DNA of 64,000 bases from Podarcis raffonei (Eukaryota > Chordata > Lepidosauria > Squamata > Lacertidae). Made by a program: the position numbers and the translations under genes. The stretch spans positions 58,423,520 through 58,487,519 of the forward strand of contig NC_070602.1 in NCBI RefSeq assembly GCF_027172205.1, written 5' to 3'. Shown here piece after piece: positions 43,301 to 53,811 of the stretch (its first letter is position 1; each line of letters begins with the position of its first letter). The notes below the pieces were generated by a model that saw only the letters and a list, made by a program, of their open reading frames with translations, was not told where the DNA came from and did not search any database.

Positions 43301-45801
43301 CAGAAGCGGCTTAGTCATGCTGGCCACATGACCCAGAAGCTGTATACCAGCTCCCTTGGCCAATAAAGCGAGATGAGCACCGCAACCCCAGAGTCAGCCA
43401 TGACTGGACCTAATGGTCAGGGGTCCCTTTACCTTTATACAGTCCTATACCTGTAGATCTTAGGGCGTTCACAACATGAAACCACAATATAAAAAAACAG
43501 AAAATACATAATAAAAACAAAAACAAAGACAACACAATAATCCCCCCTTCCACAACATATTTTAGAAGGGTATATACAGTAGACATAGAATTATTAACAG
43601 TAGGATGTCCCTCCAACCTCCATTATCACACACTGACAGACACCAAGTTGTACATTCGCATGTTCCACTACACACACAACCATAGGAGAAAATCGCATCA
43701 ACCTTACTCTATACAGCTTAGCACATGAGAGTCACCACCAAGTGGGGCAACTGAAAGTATTTTCAACAAAGTGGCAGTAACATATAGAGCAAGCCTACAT
43801 CTACGCATTAGATTGCTTTAAAGAAACCAAGCCTTTGGATCCCAAAGAGATCGAAGGAATTGCTCTGAAGCTGAGTACCTTGGAGATTGCTGAACAAAGT
43901 CATCTGTTCACAATACATAGGATGTGCTTAGGAGTGGACTATTCCCAAACACTTACTTCTGAGTAGCCCCATTGATGACATCAGAAAATGGATTCAGAAT
44001 TGTATCATTGCTGCTAAATCAGTATAGCATCCTCTTATCCTCTTCCAGAGGGACATCTATGTAAGGCTCTTGGAGCAAAAACAACAGAGACTGGTGGCAT
44101 CCTAAAGACTAATATATTTATGATGGCATAAGCTTTCATGGACTATGGTCTATTTCATCAGATATATGAAATGTTATTCTCAGTTGCTGGTATTTGTGAT
44201 TTAAGAGAACAGCAATGGCTTACACTCAGATATATCTCTTAGCTGGCTCCCTATGCATTTTCCCCCTTCTTACAGGTTTGCTTGAAATCTCTCCTGTGGA
44301 AAGAGGAGTGGTGAGCCTCTTTGGTGTTAAAAGTGGACTCTTTGTAGCCATGAACAGTAAAGGCAAACTCTATGGAGCTGTAAGTAGTCATGAACCTGCT
44401 CAACTATGTGTCTTTAACCCCCTTTTAAAAGTGTTGATGTGTTGTTTTGATGTATAATGGAGTGCTCCTGAGTCTTGACCCTCTCAAAATATATTAACAT
44501 GGAAACCAATGAGAGATACCCAGCTAAGTAATGCTCAGAGCTGAGTAGTCTATTGATTTTAGTGGTTCTGCTCTAAGCAATACTAACATCGAATATCAAA
44601 CAATGATTCCACTCCCTTTTTATTTGATGAAAAACTCTTTAAACTGCAGGAAAATCAGCATAGAAATATTTGAACTAATGCATATTTTAATAGTCAGGTT
44701 AGGTTACTGAGCAAGTCCCAGTGGCAGCTGTTCAGTTATCTTGGATGTGGTCTATGGTAGAGAACTAGAAGTGCTTGGGTACCTCCCTTGCCACTGGAAT
44801 CTTAATGTGCAAGCTTAACGTGCAAAAAATTAAAATAAAAAATACAAGCACCTGGTCATCTTGTTTGGCAAGTTAAAGGGCAATACAAAAAGCTTCAATC
44901 TGGTAATATAAGGATTTACACATATTTGTTTTTACGAAGCGATAAAAAATAAATTCCAATTTATGTTCCAGGGACACATTTGTGTGGTGCTATTGCACAA
45001 ATATATTTAAATAAAATAAAATAAGGATGCAACCCTACATACAGTACGCTTACCTGGGAGCAGTGCAGGTCCGAGAGTCTGCCACAGGGACAAAGTAGCA
45101 GTAAAGAGAGGAGGCTGTGCTTGCTGTGTCTTGACACCATCTGATGCTCTGGCCTTCCCCCTTTTCAATTAGCCTCTGCTGGAGGCTGTATTGAGTGTGA
45201 CCAGTCATTCTGATGCAGAGGTCCAGTAGAATTATCTGCCCTCTGAGAAAGCCTGTGCAGGGCAGCGACGTGTCATTGGACACCAGTTCCGTGGAGAGCC
45301 ACAAGCTCCCCAAAGCTACTTGATTTAGAGCATCCAAAACATCACAAAATAGTGAGCAAGCTTTTGAGTTCTTCAGAGTTTTTCTTCAACCTGGGTGTTA
45401 AATAAAATGAGCTCAGGGAAGGAAACATGGGAGAAAGAGCTGGATATGATGTTGGAGTCCCAAAGCCTGCCACTTTTCCTAGTCTTAAGATGGAGGGCCA
45501 GAAGATTTTGGGATGGGGAACTTGGACTCTGGGTTGGACTCTGAACTCCCATCAGCCCCAGTCAGCATGGCAAATGGTCAAGGCTGATGGGAGTTGAAAT
45601 TCAACAACATCAGGAGGGCCACAGGCTCCCCATCCTGCTTTAGATAGTCTCAAGGAGCTCCCAGGTCGAAGGTGGTTGTGGAATTGGTGCTGCTCATCCA
45701 CACCGGTATTTGCAGGGTCTGCTGAACATTGTCATCATCAAATTGCTGGCATTTTAATCTGCATTCCCCCTTACTTCAGAAAATCCAACATGGAAAAACA
45801 A

Positions 45802-45870
<69 letters not shown>

Positions 45871-48800
45871 ATGGTTACTGGTGGTATGGAAGCTTATGCG
45901 TGCATTTCCGACAGGTACATTGTTACATGTGTAGTGATGTTTCTGTGGCCTCTAATGCTATGTTCTTACTTCCATTTCTTCTTCATTGAGGAAGCCATTT
46001 TGTTTTTAGTGGCCCAAAGGATAGGACCATGCCAGCAATTGCTGAATGCTGAATTCACATTTCAACAATCTAGTTAGGAAGAGCTGCTCTCTCAAGATCT
46101 CCATCCAAGACATTACCTTGCAGTTGGTAATGTAGCACATACCATCATGCTATAATGATAATAATATTGATTGCAATGATATTAATAATAATTCTTCAGA
46201 ATGCTTGAGCAGTCAACATTATTCAAGCAAGCAAACAAACAATGGGAAACGGATATTCTACCACCATCCCTTGACAGCACAAGCCTTCAATTTGTCTATC
46301 ATGACACATGATAACTAAGTCAGGTAACATTTGCTCTTGTGCACTAAGTGGCAATTTTTGGTGCATATTCACAGGTACAGAAATACCTGTGTGCATGCCC
46401 AGTATTGAAGATGGCTATGGATATATTGCATTATGGTCAACCCACTAATTTGGATGGCAAGCAGTGGAATAGCAATGAAGATCTATGACTGGAAAAATGG
46501 GAATGTGTTGAAGCTAACCAAACACACACAGGGAACAATTGGATCTGAATGACCCAGTTGTAGTCTGGAAGCAATCCCAATCTGGAAGCACCAAGCACCA
46601 TTAATTAGCTAAGTCCCAGCAAAGTTCAAAAGAGCTTTCCTCTTGCACAAGGAGCTGCTGAAACTAAGAAGCAAGAAGTGCTGCTTCCCATATTTTCAAA
46701 ATATAAAATCTAGCAATGACTCAGACCTATCTCCCGCACAGATTCGGTCCCTTGTAAGGTGAAGTTTGGTTTCCAATTTTAATTTTAAAAAAACATGTAT
46801 TAGAGTTATCTAAGTGGGGAAAGCACATTGTGCCGCAATCTGATGAGCAATTGCACCATTTGCTTATTGGCCATTTTTTGAAAAAGGGACAAAGCAAATC
46901 AGTAAATGATATTCAGACTTCAGATACACAAATATTCACCTGATCTTCTGGAGAAGGATTTAGTTGTTTGTATGTGCATTTTTACAAACAAAAAAAATGT
47001 TTTACAAAAAACACACAAACAAGCCATACACGATCTTGAGAACAAATAGCCAAAGGCATTTCATTTCTTGAGGCCCACTTGGTTACTAAAAATAATACAA
47101 GTCTTGTTTATGGTCATTTCCAGCTGTCCTTCTCTTGTGGCCTCACTGTTTGTCTAAGCTCGTGTGAGCAGGGCTTTGAGTCCAATGATTCCGCAACAGG
47201 ATCACTTTTGCATTGACTTGTCCTAAAGGGAGCTATGGATGCAAAAGGCTCACGGCTTTCATTGCAAAAGTCTTTAACCTTGGACTTCTTCTCACTTTGG
47301 GAGATATAATTGAGTGTGACGCTTCCTTTTGTTTTCTGCGTCTATAGAGATTTGTCACCAATTATCTTTTCCCTTCTGCAGTATTATAACATTTTGTGTG
47401 TTTGAGCAAAGGCCGCATCCTTTGCTCTACATCTCAGAAAAAAGCCCTTAGAGCAGCTCTGCAGCAGCAGCGGCTCAAAGGCCTTTCTATTCCTTCTAGC
47501 AGGGCTCAAAGGCAGGAACCCCTTTCCACTGTTGCTCCCCAGCAGCTGGTATCCAGTGGGTTACTGATTCCAGAAATTCCTTATAGCCATCATGACTTGT
47601 GCCTATTGATAGCCTGGTCTTCAATGAATGTCTCATTCTCCTTCAAAAGCAATCTAAACCAGTGGCCATGATCACCACGTCTTTGTGCTACTACATGCCA
47701 TATAAGAACATTTGAGTATAAAATGTCCAAACCACAGTCCACAACACCTTAGTTCCAGTTGGAGAAAGTAGTTTGTGGATTACTGTGGTCCACAAGGGCC
47801 TTGAGATGCCACACTTGCATTTATGTAGCGTAATGAGTGATGGCATATGTAGTCTTTGGGTTGTAGTATAAAAATCTGCATGCAGAGAAGATGCAGGTCA
47901 GTGGAGACTTGGAACAGTGCAAGATCTTTTCTTGCAGTGTCTCTGAGAAAAAGCCAAAGCCATGGGCTTGTAATGTATCCTCTAGCTGTGATGTTGCTAT
48001 CTGCAACATTTGCAAAAGTCAAGATCAGCTCAAGATTAGCAAAGTGGAGGGGAGAACTAGTGAACTTAATGTGAAGGCTCGGAAGGTCTGTGTTCCAGTG
48101 ACCAGGGATTTTGATTTCCCAGGAGATGGGGCAAAATCAAACAATGGACAAGGCTTAGAATTGTGTACCTGCCAGTAACTCTGTCTAGCTTCCTGTTTTA
48201 CTATATCTTCCCATTAGGTTTAGTCATTTTCCTCATCAGTGTGCTGTTCTGAACTTCAACTCTTTGCAATTTGCTTGGCGGATTCCCATCAGTTTCAGAA
48301 AATCTGTTTCTAATAAACCAACAGTTCTGACTTTGACCCTTGGATGGTGATCAGCATTCTATGATGGAGATACATGAGTGTTTCCCCCCTCCCCCCTCCC
48401 CTCCAGCGCTAGCTATTCCATATATGCTTTTAACCTGGGAAAACACCATTCTCTTTCACTCCCTACCCAAGATAGTGCATCGATACAATAAAGATTGCAC
48501 TGTGGAATGTGGTAGTGCAGGTATCATTGGGGCACCTATCAGATTTTGCCTGCGATATATATGGAGATGAGCCCCACGACTCTTTCCCTATGCCATTTTG
48601 TAACTTTGAAACGCCCTATTTCAGCAAGCCACCAAGCAGTTTTATTTAGGAAGAATGCTGGGAACACAAGCAAAACTCTCCCTGCCCCTCTCCCACCCTT
48701 GCCTCTTTATACAACCTTTTTAGCTTACTCCTCCGGGGCTGAAAATTCTCCCTCTCTAGTACTAGAGTGCATAGCTCCCCTGATAAAAATCTCCCTTCGA

Positions 48801-50898
48801 GTCCAATCTCCCTTCTTCGAAACATCCTTAATGTAATGGAAAGATGTCTCCCTCCCACTTCATTTTTAAGGCAGCTGCCTGAGGATTTTCCATGCATGTA
48901 CAGATCCTAGAGGGTTTACAGTTGCAAGTGTAAGAGGAGACTTTTCCCTGCAGTTGAGTGCATGCACCCACATGCTTCAAACAGCCAATTCATTTAGTTT
49001 AGTGTGTGTGTGTAGCATTCAGCTATGCACTACTCAGAGTAGACCCATTTAAATTAGTAGACCTAACTTAATCATGTTTCATAATTTAAATACGTAATTC
49101 AGAGTAAATCTTAGTTGACTTTGACCCATAGATTGCTGAGATGAGGCTGGAGGTCTGACTGGCCAAACAGTCAGAGAGCAGATTCCGTGGTGGAATCACT
49201 GTTGGGGTAGATATCCCCGGAATCATTATTGTGGTGGATTTCTGAGGTGGATACTGAGATCTACCCCCCAATGTGGGTCAGAAGATAGTGGAGGCTATTT
49301 GCAGTTTGTACCGTGTTGCTGGATGGAGACATGCTACTGGAAAGCATTATGTACTAGCAGCTGAAAGAGCATGCCAGTATCCTTAACTGCAGGCGGACTT
49401 GATGCTGTGTTTGTGCACCAAGCACAGATGAATCGTTTTGTAAACCCGTATGAAGCATACAGGTAGGAATGCAGACACCTGAAGATATCCAGGTGCTGAG
49501 TCCCAGTGGTGGTGGTTTGTGTGAGCAGGTATGTAAGAAGCATTTCCAGGGGGAGGGAGAAGGTGTACATTGCAGTCACAGGGGTGGGCAGCTACTGCCA
49601 ACACTGTATTACCAATGCTAGTGCTTTGTTAAGGCCAAAAGCCCAGAAATGGATCTCCTAGGCCTGGAGTGCCACCGTTAAGAAACTGAAAAGTTTGGAG
49701 ACAATGTAGATTTTTATTTTGCTGTTTCTAACCATTTCAGATAACCAGCATGAAGTGAGATGCTGGGCTGTGCACCAAACAAAAGATTCAGTACGGCCTA
49801 CAGTTTGGCACATTGGGAAATTGCCCAATTTGATCTCAAATGCTTTGGAGGCTGCCCAGTTTGGCTTGGGTCTGAATTTGAATTCCTATTCAGAAAAAAA
49901 TGAAGTGTCAGGCCTCTCCCATTAAGGGGATTTTAAAAAATGGCTGTAGCCTTTCCCTTTTGACAAAATTGGGTGAAAGTTTCATGCACCGTGTGTCTTC
50001 CTAAATGAATAAAGCCTTGCAGAAAAATAGGTCTAGAGGATTGTTTTGTTGTTGTTGTTGTTCTGGATACCTTTACTTTTTGTTTTTAATGGAACTGTCC
50101 ACATATCTTCTCTATATTTGTTGGCAGAATTGGGTAAAATTTGCAGGCAAGGTTATAATAATTTAATAATAATTTCTTATTTCTACCCCCAGCCACTCTG
50201 GGTGGCTTTCAACAGAACCTTAAAAACAGAATAAAACTTCAAACATGAAAAACTTCCCTAAACAAGGCTGCCTTCAGATGTCTTCTAAAAGTTGGATAGT
50301 TGTTTGTTTCCTTGACATCTGATGGGAGGGCGTTCCATAGGGTGGGCGCCACTACCGAGAAGGCCCTCTGCCTGGTTGCACCTTATAGTGGGGTAGGAGA
50401 ACTGGGGGGAGGATCCCCTTTTATTTTGTGGGCAATTTGCATAAAAGTAATGTATGTTATTCAGTGCTCTCATATAAGAAACCTGCCAAATTACAGGCAA
50501 GCAGGTCTGGGGTGCATGTGCTAGGTGCATATAAAAATTATGGGTTTTTTTAAGGGCTGGGGGAGAGGAGCGAACCTGTTTCCCTCCCTGTAGTTTTGTA
50601 GGCCATGAGATTAGTATGAAAATGGCATCTTACCAGGAAAGTAAGATGTAACATTTCAGAAGGATGGGTGCTGGGGCTACAGAGTTACAAGGAATGGGAA
50701 GACAAAGAGCTTCACTTCTGCATTCTTTTTAATCGGCACCAAAGATCTCAGAAATACACTTCACAACAGATTTGACAGGCGTGGATTGTGGACTGTGCGT
50801 CTCTCCCAGGCCACACCCCTCACTTCCCCTGCTCTGTGTTCTCCGTTAGTGCTTTTCCTGGCTGGAATGTTCCCTTAAACTGTGATAATGTGATGGAG

Positions 50899-50943
<45 letters not shown>

Positions 50944-52327
50944 ATGCGAAATCCTTTGGTTTCTGTGTGGTTGCAATGTAGCCTAATGTTGCTCCACCCA
51001 CTTTTGCCTATGACCACACCAACCACTGGCATGCAGCATTCAGAAGGGAATCCACAGCAGACCTACAGCATTTGCCATCCCTGTGCATGGATTTAGGTAC
51101 CCACTCTTATCCTGTTTTCTCTGATCTATCATGTGGGTGAATATGCCATTAGGGCAGGCTGCTCATGAGTGGCTTGTGGATCTCAGAGGATTGAGCCTGA
51201 TTGAATGTGTCCACGACACGTCAATAAAATCTCCATGTGGAAGTGCTCCTAGTCTAGGCATGGATTATTTGTGTTCATTCATAAATCTGTTCTGTCCAAT
51301 TTCCTCATCAATCTGCATATGTTTTTAAAACTCCTTTATAAAACTGCATTGTTAAAAGTATTTTCCCCTCAGTATCTACAATTTTTTGTACATATTTCAT
51401 TTGAAAAATACATATTTTCTGTATTACAACCTAAAATGCACATTTCATTTGCATATTGGTACTTTTTTTTTTTTTACCCAAGAATTGTATTGCAAACTTC
51501 AGAAAAATGCAGAAACCACAGTGCCCCTATCATGTAACGTTTAAAAATGGTGATGGGATGAAATTCTTGAGCAGCCCTCCAAGCATGATTCCAAGCCTGT
51601 GGGGTTTTTTTTTAAAAAAAATCATGGTCTCTGTCTCAAAAGGGCAATTTGAAGCCTCAGTTGTACAGTATGATACACTTGAAAAGAAAACTAGAAAAAA
51701 GTCAGCTGCTGAGGTGTATCGTTCCTGCACCTGTTCTACAAAACAAACAAATCTTTTCTACATTTAACTCCCTGTTCTGCAAGAAAGAGCTTGTAGTCCC
51801 TGTGGCTCACAGGAAATATTAATGAACGCAAAATGGAGCATCAAATACCACTTGTGTGAAGTTAACTTTCTGTCTGCTGTGCAGCTATGAGAAGGCACAA
51901 GAGTCCTCCCCCCCCCCAAAAGTTGTCAACCTCTAAATTCTCCTGTCAAATACTTTGAGAAATATATTATTCTTGAAAAGTGGTATACAGATGTGCTAAG
52001 AGAAATATAATAGCATATTTATTTTTTATATTTATTTAATTTTGTAGACCGCTTTGTTTTTCAGCAGAAATCTCTGGCTTCTGATCCCTAACAGAAAACT
52101 TCCATCGTTCTCTCTCCCTCCCTCCCTCGACCCCCAAATTCTCATTTCAGAACCATTTCAACGATGAGTGCAAATTCAAAGAGATCCTGCTGCCCAACAA
52201 CTACAACGCCTACGAATCCCAGATCTACCCGGGGATGTACATAGCCCTGAGCAAAAACGGACGAACAAAGAAAGGCAACAAAGTCTCTCCCACCATGACA
52301 GTGACACATTTTCTTCCTAGGATCTGA
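40049..52327 (+). CDS. FGF4: Fibroblast growth factor 4, three coding exons
   Basis: Exons 40049-40370, 44276-44379 and 52151-52327 join to a 200-aa protein; human FGF4 has 206. FGF4 is a secreted ligand for FGF receptors with heparan sulfate as cofactor, known in early embryo, limb apical ridge and tooth signalling. Residues 1-30 are a signal peptide (hydrophobic [15 protein letters not shown] core, likely cut after AFA). N39-D-T is an N-glycosylation site at the place of the human one. The FGF core begins at [20 protein letters not shown] (70-89) and ends in [13 protein letters not shown]. Exon 2 is 104 bp, the family's fixed size, and both introns have GT...AG ends in phases 1 and 0. The ATG at 40049 is preferred over 40037: MTGPSS aligns with mammalian MSGPGT, and it has a G at -3. 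FGF6, the nearest paralog, fits less well: the lead and [22 protein letters not shown] and [11 protein letters not shown] follow FGF4. No defect seen. Confidence 0.95.
42910..43042. mobile_element. hAT-like MITE in FGF4 intron 1
   Basis: This 133-bp element has ends CAGTGCTTTTTTCTGAG and CTAGAAAAAGCACTG as inverted repeats. Flanking 8-mers gatatagg and gatatatt match at 6 of 8. The interior 'tggtacttactgtaac' shows no coding. Confidence 0.82.
43086..43438 (+). mobile_element. Sauria SINE in FGF4 intron 1
   Basis: This 353-bp element begins GGGACACAGGAGGCATTGTGG, with B box GGTTCGAATCC near 43150 and tail GGTCAGGGGTCCCTTTACCTTT. An imperfect 12-bp repeat (acagtcttagat and acagtcctatac) flanks it. 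It is close to the copy at 16.4 kb. It lies in the same orientation as the gene. Confidence 0.88.
44058..44165. mobile_element. Dispersed repeat of unknown class
   Basis: 'agactggtggcatcctaaagactaat', then 'atgatggcataagctttcatggac' and 'tatttcatcagatatatgaa' matches a repeat I know as common in reptile genomes, but I cannot assign its class. It ends about 110 bp before exon 2. Confidence 0.4.
44276..44379 (+). CDS. FGF4: FGF4 coding exon 2
   Basis: Exactly 104 bp, coding residues 108-142 ([20 protein letters not shown] to KGKLYGA). Acceptor TTACAG|GTTTG, donor GCT|GTAAGT, phase 0 at its end. Confidence 0.95.
45509..45640. mobile_element. hAT-like palindromic MITE in FGF4 intron 2
   Basis: 'gggatggggaacttgg' at the left and 'ccacaggctccccatcctg' at the right are inverted, and 'actcccatcagccccag' pairs with 'ctgatgggagttg' inside. 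Same family as 19.2 kb. Confidence 0.7.
45803..45871. repeat. (CT)n(TA)n microsatellite
   Basis: About 22 CT units joined to 12 TA units. Confidence 0.95.
50157..50385 (-). mobile_element. L2/CR1-clade LINE, 3' end in FGF4 intron 2
   Basis: It starts with an AT-rich tail, then 'cccagccactctgggtggc', 'gctgccttcagatgtcttctaaaag' and 'gggagggcgttccatagggtgggcgccactac', the family's end in reverse. It runs antisense to FGF4. Confidence 0.8.
50901..50942. repeat. (GT)n microsatellite
   Basis: About 21 GT units. Confidence 0.95.
52151..52327 (+). CDS. FGF4: FGF4 coding exon 3 and stop
   Basis: It codes residues 143-200, from [20 protein letters not shown] to THFLPRI, then TGA at 52325-52327. It contains the carboxyl beta strands and the basic heparin-binding [10 protein letters not shown] stretch. 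Confidence 0.95.
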   Translation, partial: NHFNDECKFKEILLPNNYNAYESQIYPGMYIALSKNGRTKKGNKVSPTMTVTHFLPRI

Positions 52328-53413
52328 GCGCTTGTCCCTTCAGACTTCACCTCAGGGAAGTGGGGAGGAGGCGAGAGACCCGAGAGGCGGAGGAGGGGAA
52401 ACCTATGGTGCACTTTTCTTTTAAGAGTTTTATGCAAGAGTAGATGTAAGATATTTAAATTATTTAATTCTGTATATATTGCCAGAAAGTTATTTATAGT
52501 TCTGATTTTTAAAAAAGAAATTCCTTTTAAAAAAAAAGACAAAAAAAGCATAAAACAAAATCCTCCGACTTAAGCTATTCATTGCACAATGCAACGACAG
52601 AGGACTCTTTTGCATTGTGGCTTATTTTACTTTGTTTTGGGTAAGTTATCACAGGTGTGCTGCTATTATGTGTTGTTGTTTTTTAAAACGTGAAATCCGA
52701 TTCCTATATTTACAATGTTTTGCACTGTTCTCTGTGTTGTACAGTGTTGGCTAGTGAACATGATTTTTTTGTTTTGTTTTGTTTTTTTAAAGAAACCAAT
52801 GATAACTGCCAGGTAATGTCTTTAGTCTTTGAAGAATGAGTGGGCAAAACCTCCCTCTTGTTCTGATGCCAGCTTGCTGCAAGCAATGCACAATGTCTGA
52901 CCTCCTTTTGTGCAGCATTGCTGTTTCATTGAAATGGTATCAGTTTACTTCTGGTGCAGAAAGTGCAGTGTTGAAGTACCACCCTGAAAAGCTGTTTTTA
53001 GATCTGCTGCTGCTGAACTCTGAACTTCCCTGCAGTCAATCTCTTCGGAGCCCCTGAGACGCAATTCACCAAGTAATATGGGAGAATGACTCTTTTGAAC
53101 TAACATGGAGGCTGCTCAGCAGCAGTGCTTGGTGAATTGTGCCCTTAGCAGACAACTCTTAAACATATAGAATCAATTTCCAGGAATATTAGTCTATTTT
53201 AACTTTAAAAACAAAAACAAAAAACTGGACAAAAGCAAACCTTTTGACCCATCAGTAACTGTGCTCACTTTCTTTCCCCCATCAAGGTTCACACTGTGTG
53301 AAACCAGTAGGCCACAATTAATTAGTAACATTTAATTTAAATGTGATAACTCTATTACTCTTCCCTGCCAAATGCGTAATTCTGGCAATGTCTGAAGAGC
53401 ATGTCATCAAAAA

Positions 53414-53415
<2 letters not shown>
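52328..53415 (+). other. FGF4: FGF4 3' UTR and flank
   Basis: Begins GC-rich and turns AT-rich with 'tatttatag' and A-runs. I find no AATAAA within the first kilobase, so the polyadenylation site is not fixed. The SOX-OCT enhancer known in the mammalian FGF4 3' UTR is not recognisable here. A 12-bp inverted pair, CAATTCACCAAG at 53062 and its complement at 53128, lies in the flank. Confidence 0.5.

Positions 53416-53459
<44 letters not shown>
53416..53459. repeat. (CT)n microsatellite
   Basis: About 20 CT units. Confidence 0.95.
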
Positions 53460-53464
<5 letters not shown>

Positions 53465-53811
53465 GGCCAGATGACTGAAGTTTCTCTACATCCTTATTGA
53501 TGTATTGATGTATTGTTCCTCTTCTTCCTTATTGATGTATTGTTTTTAATGCTGCTGCCTTTAAGGCTGCAATCCATAACCCACTACAGTATGTCTAAGT
53601 TACCTTAGAACACATTGCTGTAACAGAAACTGGTTTCGATGCTCTGGTTGGTAGCTGTGCTTGCTGCAAAGTGATCATCTGAGTGATCGCCAGAGATGCA
53701 CGAGGGCAGTCCCTCGCTGGGAAAGGGCCTGTTAGTGGTATGCTTGGAGATGAGTCATTCCAGTGATCACCGGCACTGCTAGCAGCTGGAGATACAGCTC
53801 TCCTACTTTCT

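Larger units (their letters stand above)
40371..44275 (+). other. FGF4: FGF4 intron 1 (about 3.9 kb)
   Basis: It begins GTAAGT and ends in a pyrimidine tract and TTACAG. It carries a hAT MITE fragment near 41370-41450, a foldback-repeat fragment near 42240-42310, a hAT MITE at 42910, a Sauria SINE at 43086 and a dispersed repeat at 44058. The rest is unassigned. Intron 1 of mammalian FGF4 is much shorter. Confidence 0.85.
44380..52150 (+). other. FGF4: FGF4 intron 2 (about 7.8 kb)
   Basis: It begins GTAAGT and ends CTCATTTCAG after a pyrimidine-rich tract. It contains a hAT MITE near 45.5 kb, a CT/TA microsatellite at 45.8 kb, an L2-like LINE end at 50.2 kb and a GT microsatellite at 50.9 kb. 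From 46.0 to 50.1 kb I recognise little beyond simple sequence. Large for an FGF4 intron. Confidence 0.85.

Noticed and set aside
47856-48178. Overlapping + frames of 72 and 95 codons with several Cys residues
   Set aside because: No known domain, no splice context, and they lie in FGF4 intron 2; Cys content alone is not evidence.
40049-52327. FGF6 as the gene identity
   Set aside because: FGF6 is the closest paralog, but the amino end (MTGPSS like MSGPGT), [13 protein letters not shown] and [16 protein letters not shown] fit FGF4 better. FGF3 and FGF19 are outside the window, so synteny cannot be used.
52328-53415. Mammalian-type SOX-OCT enhancer in the FGF4 3' UTR
   Set aside because: CTTTGTTTTGGG near 52631 resembles the SOX half, but no octamer follows at the right spacing.
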